In this document: in pieces, positions 6,364-9,879 of the stretch
Position numbering within the stretch: position 1 is the first letter of the stretch
How the letters are laid out: every line of letters starts with the position of its first letter
Origin: Acidobacteriota bacterium
Lineage (GTDB): Bacteria > Acidobacteriota > Terriglobia > Bryobacterales > Bryobacteraceae
Length of the DNA: 9,879 nt
Assembly (NCBI GenBank): GCA_003223065.1
Contig: QHXU01000114.1
Span: forward strand, 1,824-11,702
Direction of reading: 5' to 3'
Translations under genes and position numbers: made by a program
The notes under the pieces: model-generated
What the model saw: only the letters and a program-made list of their open reading frames with translations
Told to the model about the DNA's origin: nothing
Database searches by the model: none

Positions 6364-7191
6364 TCATACTATCAACTCCCATACGCGGGCATCCGGCGCG
6401 AACACCAGCCGGCGGACCGGAACCCGCCTTACAAGCTCGAATACCGATCGGAAAATCAACCCCACCAGTTCGAGGTCCGGCGCGAAGAAGAGGATGTTCT
6501 GAAGCATCACCCGCGTGGCTTCGGCGTCACTGATCGGCTCAATCCGGTTTTCGCGCCCGTGTGCGAGAAGATAAACCTCGGCTAAGGGCGCGCGGACATT
6601 TTCGCCGATCCCGGCAACCTCGCCGGCGAACGGGGTCCCAAAGGCTTCGTAGCCCGGATCCCGCGGCCGCAGGTAAGAGATTTCATCCGTTAGGAGCACT
6701 GCGTCGGGCGGCGCCAGGCGAATGATGGTGGTCTTCCCAACACCCGATGCTCCCGCAAAAAGAAACGCCCGCCCGTTTCGGACCGCACTGGCGCCATGCA
6801 CCAGGAATCCTCCTTCGCGGGCCAGGATCAGCGAATGGACGATGCGCAATACTGAGTCGATCGAGTGCGGATTGGCCCTCTGGCAGATCCATCCGCGGCG
6901 GCGCTTCGGATCCCACTGCGCGTGGAAATCGCCTCGTTCCATGACCCAGCGTCCGGACTCCAGGCGCACCCGCACGTCTTCGTCCGGGTTGCACGTAGGG
7001 GGCTGGGCCAGCTCGACGTAGAACTCAAACATGGGATTCGTCGTGTCTGCGTTGACGAACCTTCCGTAGCGTTCCTCCAAGAGCCGCACAAACTCGGGGC
7101 TAAGGGTCCGGATAAGGACCGGAATTCCGCCGATATCGATGATCAGCTCGTGAGCGTCCGCGGCTCTCGCAAGCTGACTGACTGTTCCCAA
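6364..7191 (-). CDS. HPr-kinase-like P-loop protein (HprK C-terminal-domain type), orphan
   Basis: A soluble protein with one P-loop domain like the C-terminal half of HPr kinase/phosphorylase. From the TTG start it has 275 residues. The first ~120 form an alpha/beta region (LIIDIGGIPVLIRTLSPEF; YGRFVNADTTNPMFEFYVEL), then LVHGASAVRNGRAFLFA, the Walker A GASGVGKTT (residues 147-155), the acidic motif LLTDEI (166-171) and GTPFAGE (185-191). Such proteins in acidobacteria and elsewhere often sit beside PqqD-like chaperones, radical SAM enzymes or lasso-peptide genes, where some phosphorylate peptides; none of these is here, nor any HPr or PTS gene. The frame is open to a GTG at 7263 (299 residues) with no ribosome site. 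TTG 7191 is preferred because GGGGAGG lies 4-5 nt before it and a TTGACA promoter lies inside the longer form. The fold is firm; the substrate is unknown. Confidence 0.87.
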   Translation of the reverse strand: MGTVSQLARAADAHELIIDIGGIPVLIRTLSPEFVRLLEERYGRFVNADTTNPMFEFYVELAQPPTCNPDEDVRVRLESGRWVMERGDFHAQWDPKRRRGWICQRANPHSIDSVLRIVHSLILAREGGFLVHGASAVRNGRAFLFAGASGVGKTTIIRLAPPDAVLLTDEISYLRPRDPGYEAFGTPFAGEVAGIGENVRAPLAEVYLLAHGRENRIEPISDAEATRVMLQNILFFAPDLELVGLIFRSVFELVRRVPVRRLVFAPDARVWELIV

Positions 7192-7231
7192 GCGGTCCTC
7201 CCCTAACGGCTTCGTCGACTGGCGAACAGAT

Positions 7232-7260
7232 ATTTTGAGATCTCGCGGAATACTTGTCAA
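7232..7260 (-). promoter_or_regulatory. Candidate sigma-70 promoter of the HPr-kinase-like gene
   Basis: On the minus strand a perfect -35 TTGACA (7260-7255) is followed after 17 bp by CAAAAT (7237-7232; 4 of 6 to TATAAT). Transcription would start near 7225, leaving about 20 nt before the GGGGAGG site (7203-7197) and TTG 7191. That layout supports the shorter protein, because a GTG 7263 start would lie upstream of its own promoter. Confidence 0.45.
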
Positions 7261-7278
7261 CACACAGAGTACTAAGGA

Positions 7279-7292
7279 GTTAGCAAACTAAC
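7279..7292. repeat. Small inverted repeat upstream of the HPr-kinase-like gene
   Basis: GTTAG (7279-7283) and CTAAC (7288-7292) form a perfect 5-bp dyad around CAAA, about 19 bp upstream of the TTGACA element. It could be an operator half-site pair or a weak stem. The rest of 7264-7389 shows no gene and no clear terminator for the cytochrome gene. Confidence 0.25.
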
Positions 7293-7389
7293 GGTGCTGC
7301 GCGATCCGTATCACATTGACTCTACAGGGAGAGAAAGATAGTACCCGGGCTGTTGGAATCCCGACCGCTCCTCCGGATCCTTATCTTAC

Positions 7390-7773
7390 TTATTGATTGA
7401 GCAGCGGGAGGCTTTTCACTGGCGGTGGCGGCGGGACTGACTTGAGAAACGCATAAATGTCCGCCAGTTCAGGATCCGAGACGACCTTGCTCGTGTACGG
7501 CGGCATCTGGCCTGAGGGATGGCGGACATAGGCGACTAAGGCCACAAAAGGTATCGGACCCGGGCCGAGCCGTGGTCCGGCGCTTCCCCCTTGGGCCGCA
7601 TGGCCATGGCATTGGTAGCAGCCGTAGTTTTCGTAAAGGCGTTTGCCCTTCTCAGCATTGCCCGCCGGAGCGCTGTCTTTTTTCGGCGCTGAACCGGCTG
7701 CCTGTCCAGCCGCTATTGAGCCCCCGAAAATCAGCATCGCTGCCATCGCCGTCATTGCCCAAAAATGGTTCAC
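7390..7773 (-). CDS. Exported mono-heme cytochrome c
   Basis: A 127-residue class I c-type cytochrome that carries electrons in the periplasm. Residues 1-25 are a signal peptide (NHFWAMTAMAAMLIFGG, cleavage near AAG|QAAG). A Lys/Ala/Pro linker follows to about 40, then the heme site CYQCH (52-56) in YENYGCYQCHGHAAQGG. The likely axial Met is M90 in SGQMPPYTS, followed by the C-terminal helix DPELADIYAFLKS (100-112) and a proline run (PPPPP, 114-118). GTG 7773 is chosen because a textbook AGGAGG lies just upstream (within 7774-7783) and the signal peptide then begins at residue 1. Longer in-frame starts exist at ATG 7827 and ATG 7872; the latter would overlap the glycosidase stop as ATGA, but would put an odd 33-residue polar leader before the signal peptide. 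The redox partner is not in the window. Confidence 0.88.
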   Translation of the reverse strand: MNHFWAMTAMAAMLIFGGSIAAGQAAGSAPKKDSAPAGNAEKGKRLYENYGCYQCHGHAAQGGSAGPRLGPGPIPFVALVAYVRHPSGQMPPYTSKVVSDPELADIYAFLKSVPPPPPVKSLPLLNQ

Positions 7774-7783
7774 ATCTCCTCCT
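7774..7783 (-). promoter_or_regulatory. Strong ribosome binding site deciding the GTG start of cytochrome c
   Basis: AGGAGGAGAT reads on the minus strand directly before GTG 7773, placing AGGAGG 4 nt from the start. The two longer ATG starts have no comparable site. Confidence 0.7.
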
Positions 7784-7868
7784 GCCGCCGGCTCACCGCG
7801 CTTGAGCACTCCGTCAAACGGCTTCATTTTATTACGAACGGTTCGCGCGGATCTCGTGTAGCGCGCTT

Positions 7869-9617
7869 TCATCGGCTCATGCGAGCCACGTTGGAGTAGG
7901 CCGATTCGCCCGCGGCGTTGATGGCGCGAACGCGATAACAAACCACACGGCCGGAGGGCGGCGCGGCATCGGTAAACTGCATGCCCGCCGGCGGAGTCGC
8001 GACCCGCTCCCAACGTCCGGTATTGCCGGCGCGCCGCTCGATGGCGACTTTCGACGGCGCACCCTCGTGCAACACCCAGCGCAGTTCTGCCCCCGCGCCC
8101 GACGCCTGCGCAACCAGCCCGCTCGGCGCCTCGGGCAGCACGGGCCAATCGAAGTAGTTCGCGTCCGCGATCGCCATCACGCTGTCGCGAAGTGGCAGCG
8201 CCTCGAGCGTATCGGCGGTTCCTTGCTTCCAGGTGAGCGGCGAAATTTCGCCCGATACCACATCGATGAGAACCGGTTTCCGGATGCCGCTGTTCTTCAA
8301 CTTCAGATTCACCGCCATCGGCGGAAACGCTCCACCCGCGGCGCTGTGCGCCGCCACCCAATACGCGATAATCGCTTTGCCATTCTTGCTGCGGAACCCG
8401 TAATGCAAAAACGGAGCGCGCCCCTGCCGCCGCAGCGCTGGTACGTCCGAAGACTCGATCCCGATCCCGGCATCGAATTTCGTATCCGAAAACAGCGCGT
8501 TCGTGTTCTGCAGCGCGTAGTACACCGGCCGTGGCGTAAAATCATCCGGCATCTCCCGGCGGCCGTGGATGAAGCCGAAGTCGTCGTACTCGTTGCCGTC
8601 GACGCCTGCCGCGAGAATCCACACAAACGTGCGCACGCCGGCCGCGTGATTGTAAATCAGCCCGCGCGGTATGTACTTCGATTGCACCGACTCATCGGAC
8701 CCGCGCCAGGATGGGATCGAGTTGAACTCGTCATCCCAGAACTCGATGTCCTTCCGGATGGCCGGATAATTTCGCACCAGATTCCGCAGCTTTTCAGGCG
8801 ACTCCGTCCCGTAAGCGTAATCCATAGACTCCGGATTCATGTTCTGCCCGTAACCGGGATACGTGTGATAGGCGAAAATGTCGATCCCGGATGCGCAGCG
8901 GCACTCGTCCAGCGCGCGCTTGGCCCAATCGCTGTTCGGGTCGGCCTGGCCGCCGTAGATCACTTTCGCCTGAGGATCGGTTTCGTGGACGGCCGGCGCG
9001 AACGCCGCGAGCAGGCGTCCGTACTCCTCGGGATTTCCCCACGGATTCCAGTAACCTATGTCCTGCTCGTTCCACAGGGCATAGTAATGAATCCGCCCGC
9101 GAAAATGGTTCACCATCCATTTCACGTAGCGGATGAACGCGGCGATCTGATCCTGAGTTTTCGGCGGCCAGAAGACCGAGTCGATGCTGCGGTCGTCATT
9201 ATGAAATCCGCCCGGCTTGGGCGTGATCTGATCGGGCCGCCGCCCTCCCGGTGACGTGTACATCGGATTTCCATAGAGCAGCTGCACCTGCACCTTCACG
9301 CCGTTGTCGATCAACGAATCGACGTAATCGTCGACCTCCGGCGCAATCGCAAAAATGCCGCGCTTTTGTTCCACCCAGTCCCAGCTCGTCGGCTCCGAGC
9401 TGTTCTCGTACTGTCCGATGCGGATCCAGCTCACGCCCGCGTCGAACATGCGGGTCCACCACCAGCGGTCCCATGGCAGATACGGCTCGCGCGGGAGGTT
9501 GGAATTGATGCCGAACCCGTTGTCGATCTGGGACGACCGTTTCGGCGGCACGCGCGAGGGTTGCGCGAAGCAGATTCCAGTCACAAACCAGCCGATGAGA
9601 AACCGCGGCACATTCAT
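7869..9617 (-). CDS. Secreted clan GH-A (GH39/GH5-like) glycoside hydrolase with C-terminal FnIII domain
   Basis: A secreted TIM-barrel retaining glycosidase. From ATG 9617 it has 582 residues; an in-frame ATG at 9638 adds MLCILPE before the signal peptide, so the shorter form is preferred. The signal peptide is MNVPRFLIGWFVTGICFA. Positions below use the 589-residue form. The barrel covers ~40-400: FGINSNLP (42-49), DAGVSWIRIGQYENS (66-80), HYYALWNEQD (184-193) with predicted acid/base E191, IDIFAYHTYPGYG (252-264), and IEFWDDEFNS (298-307) with predicted nucleophile E304. Residues ~405-500 form a beta domain common in such enzymes, and 503-587 an FnIII module (PSGLVAQ to YSNVA). The NE/E pair and the YHTYPG strand fit GH39-like enzymes; the exact family and sugar cannot be fixed. 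No transporter or other carbohydrate gene is adjacent. Confidence 0.87.
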   Translation of the reverse strand: MNVPRFLIGWFVTGICFAQPSRVPPKRSSQIDNGFGINSNLPREPYLPWDRWWWTRMFDAGVSWIRIGQYENSSEPTSWDWVEQKRGIFAIAPEVDDYVDSLIDNGVKVQVQLLYGNPMYTSPGGRRPDQITPKPGGFHNDDRSIDSVFWPPKTQDQIAAFIRYVKWMVNHFRGRIHYYALWNEQDIGYWNPWGNPEEYGRLLAAFAPAVHETDPQAKVIYGGQADPNSDWAKRALDECRCASGIDIFAYHTYPGYGQNMNPESMDYAYGTESPEKLRNLVRNYPAIRKDIEFWDDEFNSIPSWRGSDESVQSKYIPRGLIYNHAAGVRTFVWILAAGVDGNEYDDFGFIHGRREMPDDFTPRPVYYALQNTNALFSDTKFDAGIGIESSDVPALRRQGRAPFLHYGFRSKNGKAIIAYWVAAHSAAGGAFPPMAVNLKLKNSGIRKPVLIDVVSGEISPLTWKQGTADTLEALPLRDSVMAIADANYFDWPVLPEAPSGLVAQASGAGAELRWVLHEGAPSKVAIERRAGNTGRWERVATPPAGMQFTDAAPPSGRVVCYRVRAINAAGESAYSNVARMSR

Positions 9618-9624
9618 CTCTGGA

Positions 9625-9630
9625 AGTATA
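9625..9630 (-). promoter_or_regulatory. Possible -10 hexamer (TATACT) of the glycosidase gene
   Basis: TATACT reads on the minus strand 7 nt before ATG 9617, the same spacing as TATAAT before padR. No -35 is seen at 16-18 bp, and a TTGACG nearby is only 11 bp away. If real, it supports ATG 9617 and a leaderless mRNA. Confidence 0.3.
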
Positions 9631-9684
9631 CATAGCACGGCGTCAACAGCAGTAGATAGTTTCCGCGCTTAGCCGTGCACCACG

Positions 9685-9699
9685 CCTGCAATTTGCAGG
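9685..9699. promoter_or_regulatory. Perfect inverted repeat upstream of the glycosidase, possible operator
   Basis: CCTGCAA (9685-9691) and TTGCAGG (9693-9699) form a perfect 7-bp dyad around one T. It lies about 70 bp upstream of the glycosidase start in a stretch (9639-9879) with no convincing gene, a typical place for a regulator site. No regulator gene is nearby and the arms match no motif I can name. Confidence 0.4.
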
Positions 9700-9810
9700 A
9701 CGCGAAATCCAAGCAGAGCGAACATGAGCAGCAGATATCCGCGTAGCGCGAAAAGGCATAAAGGGCGCTCCTGATTGCCCGGTTTCGTTGTTCCATTGCT
9801 TGATTATTTT

Positions 9811-9837
9811 TTGTGGCAGGCTATTTTCTGGTACGAT
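9811..9837 (+). promoter_or_regulatory. Weak candidate plus-strand promoter facing out of the window
   Basis: TGGTACGAT (9829-9837) is an extended -10 (TGn then TACGAT, 4 of 6). Upstream, TTGTGG at 9811 is 15 bp away, short for sigma-70. TGGCAG-N5-TTTCT (from 9815) also resembles a sigma-54 site but lacks its GC at -12. It would serve a divergent gene beyond 9879. Confidence 0.2.
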
Positions 9838-9879
9838 TTCCTCAGCGTAAAGGACGCATCCGGTCCGCGGAAAGGGTAG

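Noticed and set aside
7774..8361. N-terminal extension of the cytochrome frame
   Set aside because: It is out of frame with the glycosidase that occupies 7869 onward, and the strong ribosome site with signal peptide starts at 7773.
8067..9254. 395-codon plus-strand open frame
   Set aside because: Antisense to the glycosidase catalytic domain; the composition (Arg, Val, His) and lack of motifs mark it as a shadow.
9614..9796. 60-codon minus frame upstream of the glycosidase
   Set aside because: Cys-rich with no ribosome site or motif, and it overlaps the candidate operator and promoter.
1..9879. tRNA, rRNA, CRISPR, IS ends or phage genes
   Set aside because: Looked for repeat-spacer patterns, transposase motifs and tRNA-like folds; none was seen by eye.

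Overview
The window looks like chromosomal DNA of a GC-rich acidobacterium, probably close to the Solibacter/Bryobacter group. The main reason is the pair at the left end: a PadR-type regulator directly followed by a MacB/FtsX-type permease that carries the short N-terminal region typical of the 'acidobacterial duplicated orphan permease' (ADOP) family. The rest of the set (a secreted clan GH-A glycosidase with an FnIII domain, a small exported cytochrome c, and many secreted or membrane proteins of unknown role) fits a soil heterotroph, but taxonomy is inferred from gene content only.

Most genes lie on the minus strand, so the region reads right to left. From the right end: an upstream region with a perfect 7-bp inverted repeat (9639-9879); a secreted TIM-barrel glycosidase (7869-9617); a mono-heme cytochrome c (7390-7773); an HPr-kinase-like P-loop protein (6364-7191, or up to 7263); and an exported protein of unknown function (5572-6216). 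A plus-strand island of two small unknown genes follows (4782-4997 and 5215-5439). It is divergent from the left block and convergent with the exported protein. The left block is again minus strand: a NAPE-PLD-like metallo-beta-lactamase-fold hydrolase (3683-4636) overlapping by 4 bp a multi-pass membrane protein (2934-3686), then the PadR regulator (2494-2853) and the ADOP permease (2493 to beyond base 1; 831 codons are visible).

Functional links are partly inferred. PadR and the permease are one transcription unit (stop and start codons touch), with a 19-bp near-palindrome over the PadR -10 hexamer that could serve autoregulation. The hydrolase and the membrane protein are translationally coupled and may act together on membrane lipids. 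The glycosidase and cytochrome are adjacent, but no shared pathway is evident. No RNA gene, insertion sequence, CRISPR array or phage gene was seen. I did not find a convincing new multi-gene system. The best leads are the coupled hydrolase/membrane-protein pair, the orphan HPr-kinase-like protein, and the small plus-strand genes.
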